Origin: Procambarus clarkii
Lineage: Eukaryota > Arthropoda > Malacostraca > Decapoda > Cambaridae
Direction: 5' to 3'
Length of the DNA stretch: 64,000 nucleotides
NCBI RefSeq assembly: GCF_040958095.1
Contig: NC_091233.1
Span: forward strand, 20,304,824 to 20,368,823
Positions 37,401-45,714 of the stretch are shown here, in pieces. Within the stretch, counting starts at the first letter, position 1. Each line of letters opens with the position of its first letter. The translations under genes were made by a program, and so were the position numbers. The notes beneath the pieces are model-generated. The model did not search any database. It saw only the letters and a list, made by a program, of their open reading frames with translations, and had not been told where the DNA came from.

Positions 37401-38234
37401 CTACACCTATGAACAAATCCATAAGGGTCGTGACGAGGATTCAAACCTACGTCCAAGATCATTCCTACACCTGTCTTCCTACATACCTACACCTATTATA
37501 GGTCCCTACACCTATCTTCATTACATTACATTTGCTTGGGTTAAACTCTTAACAACTATTTATTTGACCATTTGTCTTCTTGAAGCCTCAAGCTGTCCTC
37601 CTCTATCTTAATCCTTCTCAGAAGTTTGGCATCGTCAGCAAACATTGAGAGGAATGAGTGTATTCCCTCTGGGAGATCATTTACATATATCAGAAACAGG
37701 ATAGGTCCAAGTACAGAGCCCGAGTACAGAGCTCGAGTACAGTGTGTGCGTGTGTGTGTGTGAGGGGGGGGGGCTCAGTTATGCTTGAAGTGGGGGGGGG
37801 GGGGGGGCTCAGAATGCTTGAAAGATGAAAGGTTTTTGTAGTGATGGAGCTTGTTAGAGAAATGTGTGTGTTACTGTGGCAACCTGCTGGGAGGAAGGAA
37901 GAGGAGATGTAATAATAATTAAGCAGTTGTAGCTATCGGCAGTAGTGAAGATCGATAGGTATATCATGGCATATTTAGTTTACGATACTTGTGTTAATTA
38001 CTATCATTCTCTAACTTTGTGTGTGACATTTGCAGGGAGTGGAACAAGAGAATGACTGAAGAGCAGGCTCGCAAAACATACGAGCGTGCTCTTAAGGTCG
38101 AAGGCGATTTTGGGGAGTATTTCACATCAATTGTAGCAGGTGATACTCCAGAGGAGGTGTATGCCCGTGTTAAGGATCTGATCCACCAACATTCTGGCCC
38201 TAAGATCTGGGTGACTTGTAAGGACAAGTTATAA
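10213..38234 (+). CDS. dlg1: Discs large MAGUK scaffold (Dlg1), 3' half: PDZ3-SH3-HOOK-GUK, 10 exons
   Basis: Spliced exons 10213-10426, 10962-11101, 12070-12218, 14262-14362, 14542-14647, 27784-27828, 30403-30555, 30919-31091, 33749-33858 and 38036-38234 all have GT-AG borders. Their phases match across every junction, giving 462 residues and a TAA stop. Domains in order: PDZ3 (GLGF loop, about residues 1-95), SH3 (ALFDYDP start, about 118-205), a basic HOOK/linker, then the guanylate-kinase-like domain ([13 protein letters not shown] to the end). The family clusters receptors and channels and organises septate junctions and synapses under the membrane. As in other MAGUKs, the GUK region lacks a GxxGxGK P-loop, so it should act as a protein-binding module and not as a kinase. 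The incoming phase (2 nt supplied by a previous exon) shows that upstream exons, including PDZ1 and PDZ2, are outside the window. Introns reach about 13 kb and are full of transposon relics. The family call is very secure. Confidence 0.97.
10640..10715 (-). repeat. dispersed repeat F, reverse copy
   Basis: gaagattaagccacctaaga then gcacgggcatgaatagcccg. It lies in the intron after the PDZ3 exon. Confidence 0.6.
10962..11101 (+). CDS. dlg1: dlg1 exon: end of PDZ3 and PDZ3-SH3 linker
   Basis: Phase 0 in. It begins [20 protein letters not shown] (last PDZ strand and the [10 protein letters not shown] motif), then [11 protein letters not shown], and ends [10 protein letters not shown], the first strand of SH3. 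Donor gtaata. The [13 protein letters not shown] stretch is a hallmark of Dlg proteins. Confidence 0.95.
11475..11655. repeat. dispersed repeat, family of 59747
   Basis: It shares agtcaagaaactgtcgtact, taacctaccagaggaccc and the distal agaacgacagttattagcct with the 59.8-kb copy. Confidence 0.55.
12070..12218 (+). CDS. dlg1: dlg1 exon: SH3 core
   Basis: It continues the split Arg codon into [20 protein letters not shown], then [20 protein letters not shown] and RVLPSGEEE. This is the ALYDY and WW core of a MAGUK SH3. Acceptor ttccttcag, donor gtatgc, one base left over to the next exon. Confidence 0.96.
12895..13235. repeat. polypyrimidine CCA/CCT/CTT minisatellite in a dlg1 intron
   Basis: cacctcctcctccctctctt and cacctccccctcttccacca units; one strand is almost purely pyrimidine. 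Confidence 0.9.
13572..13865 (+). mobile_element. SINE family A with two heads
   Basis: The tRNA-like head occurs twice (about 13575-13650 and 13705-13755, each with gcgacggtctcgct) before one body ending ctgggtgctttccctgataa, so it looks like a tandem or nested insertion. Confidence 0.7.
13990..14215 (+). repeat. interspersed repeat, empty-site copy
   Basis: It matches about 34370-34850 over its length (cttgttacagcttgtaataa, catcttggcttaacgtgttt, cgttcgaacgttgtagcaac), but the 34-kb copy carries two inserts. It lies immediately upstream of the dlg1 exon at 14262. The family is not identified. Confidence 0.65.
14262..14362 (+). CDS. dlg1: dlg1 exon: end of SH3 and start of HOOK
   Basis: It reads [20 protein letters not shown] then [14 protein letters not shown]. 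The G-I-I-P-S-K strand closes the SH3 fold, and the following basic stretch is the conserved start of the HOOK region that binds calmodulin and 4.1 proteins in relatives. Acceptor catttttacag, donor gttagt, phase 0 out. Confidence 0.94.
14542..14647 (+). CDS. dlg1: dlg1 exon: basic HOOK segment
   Basis: It reads [20 protein letters not shown] then [15 protein letters not shown]. It matches the RKKK...FSRKFPF...EDGSD signature of Dlg HOOK regions. Acceptor tttatttccag, donor gtgagt, one base left over. The next constitutive exon is 13 kb away. Confidence 0.95.
15117..15295 (+). mobile_element. SINE family A
   Basis: It reads cttgggctggacggtagagc, then a B-box-like ggcgttcaatccctgacc, then the body through cttggtgctttccccctgat. 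It is a close copy of that at 466. Confidence 0.75.
16211..16461. mobile_element. TIR element (MITE), inverted copy
   Basis: The interior is in reverse order relative to the copies at 57567 and 63596 (caagcatgaagacttcccat early, tggtgcttccgagctcatta late). The TIRs are diverged (caaattcacgaaagcactta). It lies directly 5' of the DIRS-like relic. Confidence 0.7.
16650..19220 (+). mobile_element. DIRS-like retroelement relic (RT, RNase H, tyrosine-recombinase remnants)
   Basis: Around 16765 the frame gives [20 protein letters not shown] then [20 protein letters not shown], the RT block V-S-L-D-L-x-D-A-Y-x-H-V-P-I and F-x-V-L-P-F-G-L of DIRS elements. Later segments in shifting frames resemble the RNase H part. 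Near 18301, [17 protein letters not shown] resembles the N-terminal core-binding region of a DIRS tyrosine recombinase. There are many stops and frameshifts, and a short SINE lies inside at 17340-17462. It sits in the big dlg1 intron and is dead. The RT call is firm, the recombinase call tentative. Confidence 0.65.
17340..17462 (+). mobile_element. SINE family B-related 3' module
   Basis: gcagccgcgtctaacagcct, ttgatcagtccagcaaccag and ggtcgacgaccgggccgcgg match 29548-29668. It sits inside the DIRS-like relic. Confidence 0.7.
19224..19305. repeat. two adjacent hairpins at the 3' edge of the DIRS-like relic
   Basis: A perfect 17-bp stem (TGAAATGAATCGGCACT, 5-nt loop, then its complement) spans 19224-19262. 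A second stem, GATCACCTC and GAGGTGATC with a 3-nt loop, follows within 40 bases. Confidence 0.7.
19464..19712 (-). mobile_element. SINE family B, reverse copy
   Basis: In reverse it carries the head with B box (ggaatcgaacccgcgcc as read on +), the acctatttactgctagg segment and the tail gtccccgcggcccggtcctc. It lies next to the DIRS-like relic. Confidence 0.8.
20701..21141. mobile_element. foldback element, four tandem palindromes, 13-bp target duplication
   Basis: The head gcaggcgatgagtcacaata is followed by four ~97-bp units starting at 20750, 20847, 20944 and about 21041. Each has 31-nt arms complementary or nearly so, around a 27-nt loop holding ggtccgtcctggacc. The element ends gtgtggtctggtca. 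Flanks carry acagcatcatcat at 20688-20700 and again at 21142-21154. Confidence 0.85.
22138..22411. mobile_element. foldback element, two-palindrome copy
   Basis: It has the same head (gcaggcgatgagtcac) and tail (gtgtggtctggtcaac) as the copy at 20701. The flanks read tttaagtttat on the left and tttaagttcat on the right (22415-22425), a one-mismatch duplication. Confidence 0.8.
22856..22873 (+). CDS. dlg1: candidate alternative 18-nt microexon in the dlg1 HOOK region
   Basis: An 18-nt stretch after catcatttcccaaag and before gtaaga would insert six residues, LDEDFE, between the basic HOOK exon and the exon at 27784. It keeps the phase (1 nt in, 1 nt out) without a stop. Dlg relatives are known for alternative short exons exactly here. 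Support is only splice motifs, phase and acidic composition, so chance is possible. RNA reads spanning 14647 to 22856 to 27784 would decide it. Confidence 0.4.
22874..26409. other. dlg1: dlg1 intron, nothing recognised
   Basis: AT-rich intron with AGT/AAT microsatellites near 25340-25400 and one tRNA-like fragment near 25430-25560. No coding signal. Confidence 0.6.
26410..27310 (+). mobile_element. LINE reverse transcriptase fragment (degenerate)
   Basis: The frame from 26529 reads [20 protein letters not shown] then [20 protein letters not shown], carrying the F-A-D-D catalytic motif of RT and the following thumb segment. Just upstream the S-G-V-P-Q-G-S block is present but frameshifted. 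Further downstream, broken frames continue to about 27310. It lies in a dlg1 intron and is not functional. Confidence 0.75.
27784..27828 (+). CDS. dlg1: dlg1 exon: HOOK insert (45 nt)
   Basis: It follows the strong acceptor ctctctttacag and precedes donor gtgagt. With the leftover base it encodes [15 protein letters not shown], the counterpart of the S-N-A-S-D-S-E-S-S segment before the GUK domain in vertebrate relatives. The phase is 1 in and 1 out, so it could be skipped without a frameshift. Confidence 0.85.
28600..29230. repeat. 21-22 bp G-rich minisatellite, about 28 copies
   Basis: gagagataggggggtcaaca with GGA/TGA variants. A run of five to eight G recurs every unit. It sits in a dlg1 intron between the HOOK and GUK exons. 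Confidence 0.92.
29548..29668 (+). mobile_element. SINE family B-related 3' module
   Basis: It matches 17340-17462 (caacagcctggttgatcagt, gctaagccccggaagcacct) and is followed directly by a complete family B copy. Confidence 0.7.
29690..29940 (+). mobile_element. SINE family B, full copy
   Basis: ggggcctgacagccgagtgg starts a tRNA-like head with an A-box-like region and ggttcgatccccggtgg. The body continues to gaccgggctgcggggacgct. A 3'-only copy precedes it at 29548-29668. Confidence 0.82.
30403..30555 (+). CDS. dlg1: dlg1 exon: start of the guanylate-kinase-like domain
   Basis: It encodes [40 protein letters not shown] and [11 protein letters not shown]. The [12 protein letters not shown] segment sits where true guanylate kinases have the ATP P-loop but lacks its glycines and lysine, as expected for MAGUKs. 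Acceptor cataatttcag, donor gtaagt. Confidence 0.96.
30919..31091 (+). CDS. dlg1: dlg1 exon: GUK central part (GMP-site fold)
   Basis: It begins by completing His, then [40 protein letters not shown] and [17 protein letters not shown]. The TTRP...E.DG.DYHF and [12 protein letters not shown] motifs form the phosphopeptide-binding surface of MAGUK GUK domains. Acceptor ttgaccag, donor gtaagg, phase 0 out. Confidence 0.97.
31092..32065. other. dlg1: dlg1 intron, nothing recognised
   Basis: No repeat family or conserved frame was identified between the GUK exon and the piggyBac relic. Confidence 0.55.
32066..32690 (-). mobile_element. piggyBac-like element relic with transposase C-terminal part
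   Basis: On the - strand 32387-32686 encodes [40 protein letters not shown] and [18 protein letters not shown]. This matches the late part of PGBD4-type piggyBac transposases (W-K-D-x-R-x-V-x-x-L-S-T and K-P-x-x-x-x-D-Y-N-x-x-M-x-x-V-D), where the last catalytic Asp falls. Here D-Y-N has become D-C-N and V-D has become V-E. The other end at 32066 reads TTAA then CCCTTGGGCC, a piggyBac-type terminus. The N-terminal half and the second terminus are missing, so it is inactive. Confidence 0.75.
32738..32992 (-). mobile_element. SINE family B, reverse copy
   Basis: On + it reads cttgagatgatttcggagct, ccccgcggcccggtcctcga, acccaggtacctattttact and tgggatcgaacccaggacca. It abuts the piggyBac relic. 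Confidence 0.8.
33378..33559. mobile_element. foldback element, diverged single-palindrome copy
   Basis: The core (aaacgatgagtcacaataac, acgacgacattttggtcc, then its complement) is flanked by taggtggtttattg (33364-33377) and taggtgatttattg (33560-33573). Confidence 0.8.
33749..33858 (+). CDS. dlg1: dlg1 exon: GUK core strand and helix
   Basis: It reads [20 protein letters not shown] then [16 protein letters not shown] and ends inside a Met codon. It is almost identical to Dlg proteins across animals. Acceptor aattctag, donor gtaagt. Confidence 0.97.
34370..34850 (+). repeat. interspersed repeat with two nested insertions
   Basis: This is a second copy of the repeat at 13990, split by a foldback element (34468-34660) and by a short repeat (34711-34758, agtagaagaactcccagaac). 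Confidence 0.65.
34468..34660. mobile_element. foldback element inserted in an older repeat
   Basis: Head and tail match the other copies. Flanks are aacgtgtttatga (34452-34464) and aacgtgtatatga (34661-34673). The host repeat also exists without this insert at 14081-14100, giving an empty site. Confidence 0.85.
34891..36487. mobile_element. 1.6-kb non-autonomous piggyBac-type element with TTAA target duplication
   Basis: TTAA at 34891-34894 is followed by CCCTTAACATGC; the other side ends GCACTTTAAGGG and then TTAA at 36484-36487. The inverted ends share CCCTTAA plus a mismatched continuation. Sequence just inside the left end, including acgggaaaaataataaaaaa, is also found inside the relic at 32066, linking the two. 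The interior has about four diverged ~190-bp repeats (near 35340, 35530, 35710, 35910, each with ttatatataagtat-like text) and no transposase frame. It sits in the last dlg1 intron. Confidence 0.75.
36720..37740 (-). mobile_element. LINE RT fragment with a nested SINE
   Basis: On the - strand, [15 protein letters not shown] and [10 protein letters not shown] (RT palm with F-A-D-D) lie at about 37610-37720. A 172-residue frame (36846-37364) continues with [37 protein letters not shown] and [12 protein letters not shown], the usual non-LTR RT C-terminus. Between them, about 37400-37500 holds a SINE-like insert (cgtgacgaggattcaaacc). The 3' end reaches GT-rich DNA near 36720. Confidence 0.85.
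38036..38234 (+). CDS. dlg1: dlg1 terminal coding exon and stop
   Basis: After acceptor gacatttgcag it completes Met and reads [40 protein letters not shown], then [20 protein letters not shown] and CKDKL before TAA at 38232-38234. Family members end I-W-(I/V)-P-(S/A)-K-E-(K/S)-L. Here the Pro is Thr and the next residue Cys, a small departure at a conserved spot. Confidence 0.97.
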
Positions 38235-40209
38235 AATAAGGGAAATTCCCCTATGGGGTTATTCTGTATATCCCACGCTTGAACGTTTTGTTGCTTGAAA
38301 AAAGATATTATTACATCTTATTAATGGCAGTTGATTCTTTCCAATGTATGGACTAATATTGATGCTTGAAAATATAATAATGCTGATACAAGAACCAGTG
38401 AACGTTGATGATGATGATGATCCTGATAGATCATACACAGAAAAAAGGAGCAGTAGAAGGAAAATGAGCTGTTTGAACATCTGGTGAGAAGCCTCCGATG
38501 GGCTGAAGATGAATTAATTCTTCATATTGGCTGTTGCCTATTGTAAGTCTGTGAACTTGATGATTTTTTTAAGATGATATTGTAGAGAGATTGCATCTCG
38601 TGGTGGCGGCCATACTATTGAAACTTTTCATTGTATTATAAGAGTTTTATGCCTTTACTACAGCATGAAGATGAATCAAGTGTATGACATGGAAAATGCT
38701 GGCTGGGTGTTTGTTATTAAACTGTTAGTACCCAGATGACAAATAACATATATATATATATTTAACGAATACCTGACATTGTTAAAAGTCGGCATTTTTT
38801 GGGTCATTTTGTTATGTTAGTCTGTGGCAACTCGGGAGAAGTATGATTAGAAATAATACATTTTGATATTTAAATTTATGGATAGAGGAGGAGAGAGTGG
38901 TTGCACGGAGTGCGTGTTAGGTCGGCAATGCATGGAATAAGGTACTTAATATATATGCCCAGAGGAATTGTTTTAATATTTCTTTGTTTTTAATTTTTTA
39001 TTCTGTCTTACATCCACAGTTTTGTTGAATTTGAAGTCTCAAGCTTGTGTTACTGGGTTCAGTTTTGTGATAGACAAATTGTGTATTTTGTTCTCTTGTC
39101 CATCTGTCCATCATTTAAATGAAAACTTGTACATAAATTGCACTTCTTGAAATTGAAAGTTGTACCTTATTAATGACTGTAATTTATCATTTTATGAAAT
39201 ACAATTATTTCATGGTGAGCATATATAGAGTAAATATTCAACTTAATTTGCAGGGCTTGTACAGCAGCCCTCCTGTCAAATATGTATTGTAGCAGCATGT
39301 TGTGAAGCTCTGTATTATGAATAGGTATGATAAACACAAGTTTGTTCTTGGAGGAAATTGGATATTGATACTAAGAAAGTCAATAAGTCTTGTAGTTCAC
39401 AAGAAGATGAGGAAGTAAGTGTAAGACATTTTGTTGTTCTGTATATGTTCATTAGGCAACACTTGCAAATATTAATATTTTGTGGAAAGAAATATTGCAA
39501 ATCACTGTGAGATGCATCTTGAAAGTTTTTGCGAGTGTATGATGTTGAGTGTGTAGATTTGCTCCTAATGTTGTTCGAGTCGAGTCTCTGATGTCGAGGC
39601 ACGGGAGAAAAACCAAAGTAATTAGGTGGCAAGCTGCTGTTTTATTCCAAACAGCTCCTCTTAGGTTAGGTTTACTTGTCCTTAGTTGAAGAAGACGAGA
39701 GAAGATGGGCCTTAAAAAATATAGTATATATATAAAGAGAAATTGCTGACCATGTCACCAATGTTGATGCTGTAATCTCATACATACCTTGTTTAGAACT
39801 TAGTAGTGCTTTAGGTCACATCCAATACTGATAGAAGAAAGCTGAGGTTCTGATTGTCTTGACTTGTCAGGTGTAGACGGCAATAGAAGTAATCTAATGA
39901 TATCAAAAGAGGCAGAACAAAGATCCTTAGCAGATTGTATCATTTATGGGTGTTGACATGTTCTCATCTCCACAATCCTCCTCCCTTGTTGTTCTCGTGC
40001 TAATGGCAGCAGCAGGGTTAATGCAATTTGAAACTTTACGAATTTGTGGATTTTTCACAGATGTTCTCTAGAAGTAAGAATAAGGAATATTTAAGCCTTA
40101 TGGAAAATCCTCAAAATGGTGAAGGAGGACTAATTACCACACAATGATGTATATGTGTTGATATTTAATTTAAAGTGATAAATGGCTGGCCGGTGACCAA
40201 ACTCAAACA

Positions 40210-40285
40210 AGTCAAGCCTGGCCTCAGGCTGGGCTTGGGGAGTAGAACAACTCCCAGAACCCCATCCAGCAGGTATCAAGCAGGT
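40210..40285 (+). repeat. dispersed short repeat E
   Basis: gtcaagcctggcctcaggct and agaacaactcccagaacccc. It lies in the putative dlg1 3' UTR. Confidence 0.6.
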
Positions 40286-41937
40286 CATGTTTTGTTATAC
40301 AAGCTGTTTATCGTATCATAGTATGGATGAAGAGTTGTTGAATGTTCTGCCCTTACGTCTTTAATATAAAGATGTTGATGACTGATGATTACCAGTGAAT
40401 TAGGATCCCCAGGCCAGTTTGATAACAAAAGGTGATTAAAATATGATATTTATGCTTAGGCATATTGCACAGACTGACCATAGAGGCCAACTAGAAGAAA
40501 ATAATTGAGAATTGTAGACGTGTACTCAAGTAGGTTTGTTTTGAATTTATTGTACCTCAGTGATATTAGCTTTAATGCAGTGGCATCTTGTATAAGCTAA
40601 ATTTGTCATTCAAATTAGGATTATCATCATTAAAAATTAAGAGGTGTTTGGCAGTAGTTAAAAATGTATGTGAATTCTTTGAGAAAAGGTTTGGTTATTG
40701 AGATCCCCCAAAAACATTTATGATTAATCTAAAGAGCTTTCAATTAATACAGTGTCGGTGACAATATGTTTAGCCTTTGAAAGACGAGTTTATTTGTTAT
40801 AATATAACTTGGGGGAAGATGCGCAAACGTGTTATAAAGATGGAGAGACAAAATTGAAAGTTTAAGGACTTATTTTATTTGTATTGAAAAGTATATTAAA
40901 TCACCTTAAATGTGCTGATGATGAATCCTAGAGAGAGTGAGAGAGTGAGCGAGCGAGCGCAGTTATCATGTCGTTGTTACATGTGTGAGTTTTACAAATT
41001 ATTGTTAACATATTTTGTCAATGACCTCCTATTATCTGTATTCCCTACGATCTTAAAGGTAATTTGCTGTGTTTTAGTCATGGTGCCATGCTGATAATTG
41101 ATTTTTAATATTTTTGTTTAGGCCATGTTCATAGGTACTGTAAGTAATTTGGTGTTTGTAAATATGTAGTGTAATGACTGATGCAGTGGGAGCTTACAGC
41201 AGTAGAATTTTTATTGTTTTTATGTAAACATTTTATGGCACTTTTATGTGCATTGTACAGTATATTAATTTATTTTCACCATGCTCCTAAGTCGCCTTGT
41301 TGGAGGTTCTCAGACTAATATGTGTAGAGATTTTATATATATGGACTTATTTGCATTTGTCTTTGTTTTACTTGTATTATTGAAAGGAAGCCAGGATTGA
41401 CGAGAAGGACTTTTAAGTGGTATGTGGTTGGGTTGCAAGTTATGTAATATATATATGCAACTTTTTTTTGTATTAGAGCCATAAATCACTGGTAAAAACA
41501 ATTTCTACCCTTTTTAAATTATCAACAATTATATAAATGTAATGAAAGAAGTATAAAGGTGTTTACATTAGTTATGTTACTGGAAACGATAATAAGATTT
41601 AATGTATTTTGTGTTCCCACAAAGATTATTGACGATAGTTTGAGTTTGATTATGCACATGTAAGTAATCACACTGCAAGCAGGCTGTCATAATTAACAAT
41701 GAAGTGTTAGTAGGGGTTTGAAATCGCAAATATTGAATGTTAGATTGTCATAGAAATACTACCACTAAGTGGAAAGGCACTTTGTAAGTGTTTAGATTTG
41801 ACAGACCTGATAAACCTTCCCACATGCCATATATATATATGGTTACGTTTAAGTTGCTCTTCTACCAGATATGAGAACTTGTGGCCTAAGACATGATAAT
41901 GTCTCAGATTGGGATTAATGCCATCTTTGAACTTGGT

Positions 41938-42205
41938 AATTCACAGGGTCTCGGTAGTACAGTCGGGTTCGTTCTCGACACAGAATCGAGAATTCCGGGT
42001 TCGAATCCCGGGCGGGACAGAAATGGTTGGGCACATTTCCTTTCACCTAATGCATCTGTTAACCTAGCAGCAAGTAGGTATTCTCGAGTTAGTCAGCTTG
42101 TTGTGGGGTTGCATCCTGGGCAGGGTCAGTAATTTGACCCTGGGTGAAACCTCGATAAAAGCCTAACTTGTGTAAGTACACTCTGGTTGCCTGTTCCCCG
42201 ACAAA
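41938..42205 (+). mobile_element. tRNA-derived SINE (family C)
   Basis: A cloverleaf-like head (gtctcggtagtacagtcggg, a 7-bp stem ttctcga/tcgagaa around a 7-nt loop, B box gggttcgaatcccggg, acceptor cgggac) is followed by a body with tttcacctaatgcatctgtt. It lies in the putative dlg1 3' UTR. The isotype is uncertain and it is not a free tRNA gene. Confidence 0.75.
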
Positions 42206-43186
42206 ATGAATTATTATTATTAATATGGCTTTAACTTGTGATGATGTGTTTGAGAAGTGTTTGTTAAAACTGATTAATCTATTGCAGCTGGATAATGAAA
42301 AATGAGAAGTGAATTTTGAAAAGAAATTGGTATAAATTTGTCGTACATGTCACACTCGCCTTGAATCTGGGACAAGAAACGACAGTTGACAGAAACGGTG
42401 CCACTGCTGACAGTATGATTGAAACTGCCTGTCTAGTTAAAATTTATCAGGCACTTTTTTTGTCAGGTGTTGTTGTTGCCAATTGTTATTAGTCCTTTGT
42501 TATGAAACTGGACTTGCTATTTAAATTGACCTTCTGTGGTAAGTCAGTATAATAACTTTGCAGATTTTGAAACTTGAGCAATAGATATTGTAGAATTAGG
42601 AATATTAATAATTAAATTTGTCGAGCATTTCTTGTGACGATTAAAACATATCAAATTCTGAAATGGCAAAATCTGTTTAACGAAGATGAAGCTACAGCCG
42701 TTTATGATGCCGATTTGATTTGCTCAACCTGTAATCTGCTGTCAATGCGAGTGACAGAGCCACCGTCTCCTCTTCCTCTTTGATTAATCTTGAGTCTTAA
42801 TGTTGTGTGTTCGTGGCACCATGTCTACAACCTCTTCTCTGAATACAACCTTTAATATTTGCAGCTTCAGTGGTGTGTGTGTGCCCAGTGCAGCAGCATC
42901 CTCTGACTACGTTCCCCCCCCCATCCCTCTGAAACCCTTATCCTCCCTCCCTTTGAAATCCCCATCCTTCCCCCTTCCTTCCCTGTATTGTAAATACAAG
43001 ATTATCTCAAAGTATTGTGTGTTTTATATTCTTGTGGCCTGCAAATGTTGTTTGGACCCTTGTCCTACAGATGGTGTTTTACGTTAGTTTAAACCTCGTA
43101 TGATATTGAATACGTTTAGAGGAGTTTGTGAATTTGGCTCTTGACATGAGTGATATAATCCCATCATTTTAAATTATGTGCAAATC

Positions 43187-43258
43187 CACAAGGGCCGTGA
43201 CGAGGATTCGAACCTACGTCCGGGAGCATCCCAAACGCTGCCTTAATCAGCGTTCATG
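43187..43258 (+). mobile_element. SINE-like fragment (family D)
   Basis: ccacaagggccgtgacgagg then attcgaacctacgtc resembles a tRNA B box and occurs also near 960-1052, 34005-34060 and 37403-37470. Confidence 0.6.
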
Positions 43259-43779
43259 TGATGCATTACGCTATTGTGATTTGTGTGTGTTAAATTGTGT
43301 GTATAATAAATATTGGTGTATCTTATCACCATGTTTATATTGTTAGATTTGTTATCAGTGATGATTATATACAATGTATTTCTATAGAAGTGCAGGTTTC
43401 ATACGAGATGTGACAATTGTGATTTTATTATGTAGGCGATCGATTATGTACACATAGCACACTCAACTTTATAAATATAATTACTGTCATTGTTAAAAAA
43501 AAGTGTTGGTACATGTAAACTATTGATTATTTATTATAAAATAGAGCAAGGATGAATTAAGTTTGCTCAAATAGTGGATTTGGTCCATGTGACGGAATAA
43601 CAACTGAATCCATGACAAAGTGCATTATCAGTGTTTATTATTAAGCATTGTACTGCTGGGCTGTAAAATATGAGACACTTGCATTGAAAAAATTTATTCT
43701 AAATTTTTATTTCTATTTTTATATTGTTAAAATACATTCTCTGATCATGGTAAACTTAAAAAAAAAATGTTAATCTCCT

Positions 43780-44370
43780 AGTTCTACTCACCTAGTTGTG
43801 CTTGCGTGAGTTCAACTTCGGCTCTATGGTCCCACCTCTCGACTATCAATTAATTGGTGTACAGATTCCTGAGCCTATTGGGCTCTAGTATGTTTACATT
43901 TGAAACTGTGTATAGTCTGCCTCCACCACATCACTGCCTTAATACATTCCATTAGTTAAATTCTTTGTCTGTGGCTCATTTGGGTACTAAGTTCCCACCT
44001 GTGTGTTCCTTGTAAGAACCTTGTAAGAACCTTGTAAGAACCACCTTGTGTGTGTTCCACCCATGCTAAATAGTTTCTTTGCCCACCGTGTCAATTCCTC
44101 TGAGAATTGGTAAGTGATGCGTCTCCCAACTCTTCTGTCTTTCAGGGACTTTAGGTTTAATTCCCGTAGCCTTTCCTTGTAACTCATACCTCTCGGTTCT
44201 GGGACTAGTCTAGTGGTGGACCTCTGAATGTTCTTTAAAATTTGTCTTGTGATTAACTAGGTATGGACTCTAAATCAGAGCTGCATACTCTGGTCTGACA
44301 TAAGTGGTATGTAGTAAGGTTCTGAATGATTCCTTACAAAAGTTTCTAAAGGCAGTTCTTATGTTAGCCA
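43780..44370 (-). mobile_element. degenerate LINE RT C-terminal fragment
   Basis: The - strand reads [20 protein letters not shown], closely parallel to the [20 protein letters not shown] of the copy at 36.8 kb but shifted and interrupted. Flanking bases also match that copy (ttaggccaac-type and aactaggtatggactc-type segments). It is a dead relic downstream of dlg1. Confidence 0.75.
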
Positions 44371-44379
44371 ATTTAGCAT

Positions 44380-44780
44380 ATGCTGCCTCCTCCTTTTCTC
44401 GCTGTTAAAAACATAAGCCTGGCTCCTCTCCTCCTTTCTCCCCGATGGATAAGAAGGCGTCGCTCTCTTCCTCTCTTTCTGACTCTTGACTCTATCCCTC
44501 CCATTTCATTGGCAGAGTTCCCTGTCCCAGCCATGGAGGTTACCTTGGTCCTCGATTCGTTCTCTCGATGAGAACCCTCGATTTGTACTCTCGATGAGGT
44601 GTGCTCCCCTGTTTGTCCCCCCTCCCCCGATTCCCTTAGACTGCCCCCCCTCCGATGCCTTCTCCCACTCTGGACTCTGTCAGTCTGCCTCTGGTCCATC
44701 CTATCGTTCCCTTGACTCCATCGTCCTTGCTAGATTCACCTTTGCCCCGTAACCCCAGTTTCACTGATCCTGATCCTACT
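44380..44780 (+). other. unidentified pyrimidine-rich stretch, possible transposon ORF remnant
   Basis: It contains short open pieces such as MDKKASLSSSLSDS and is directly adjacent to a LINE fragment. Composition differs from the AT-rich surroundings. I do not recognise it. Confidence 0.3.
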
Positions 44781-45714
44781 TAGTATATTTTATTCTTCTT
44801 TGCCTTTGATTATATCTTCTCTGTTTCTGGTCTCTATTCTTCATGTCTGTTCTTCAATGGCATACCAAATGGAAACAATAAAAATGCAAATTATTAACTT
44901 AATTTATTAAAAGAAAACTAAAACAAAATCTAAATATGTTCACTCCCTATCACTTTAACACTCCCTACTTGACCTGAATGGCAAATGAGAAGACTATCCC
45001 TATAATTAACAATAGCAACTATACCTTGGGCGACCAGCTCTAGATGTTGGGCTGGTCTTGGGGAGAGGTAAGATGTTTGACCTCTCCCAGCTGCTCAGCA
45101 GATCACACTGATCTCTCCCTTGTCTGGTCTACCCCAGACAGAGCATTGTATCCTTCCGCCTAGTCAGTCAAAGTTCTACCAAGTTACTAGCAAGGTTTAA
45201 GTTGTAACAATTAAACTCTGTTGTACTTAATTGATCCAGACTGGTTGAATTATTTTACTGAAATTAAATTACACAAACATCTAACGGCAGAGCTGTTCCC
45301 GATCACAAAAATGGTTATTAAAACTGAGAAATAGTAGACCTGTCAACCCTAATGACCTATGACCGCCGGTCACTCCGCCTTACAAGTTAGATCTGATTCG
45401 TGACGTCACTGATGGTGACAAACTCAATAATTAGAATACTCTTGATGTTGTACCTAGTACTATTATACAATACAATTTTAATACAAAATGAATAAAGGCT
45501 AATTTCTCTAAATTACTGAATACTATAGGATGATTCATTATACGCAGCTATGAACAAAGCGTCGGTTATTTCCACCGCGAATCCCCCTGGGGGTCAGGTC
45601 CCCAGGTCACCATGCGGGCTCAGGTTCCTGTTCTCTTTTGTCGATAAACCACTCTGGATAATTCTTACAACAGCCTAGTTTGTTACATTAAGTTCAATTC
45701 CAAGTCAGTTTGCT
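44781..45714. other. no gene seen; unique-looking AT-rich DNA before the satellite
   Basis: No domain, splice-linked frame or known repeat was recognised. Confidence 0.5.

Larger units (their letters stand above)
38235..43310 (+). other. dlg1: probable long 3' UTR of dlg1
   Basis: About 5 kb of AT-rich sequence without coding signal follows the stop. An ATTAAA at 38716-38721 could serve as an early poly(A) signal. The first AATAAA I noticed is at 43305-43310, followed by a T/G-rich stretch. SINE-type repeats sit inside at 40210-40285, 41938-42205 and 43187-43258. The extent is inferred; poly(A)-site reads would fix it. Confidence 0.35.

Noticed and set aside
41938..42010. Functional tRNA gene
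   Set aside because: The anticodon loop lacks the expected T33 and the sequence continues into a SINE body.
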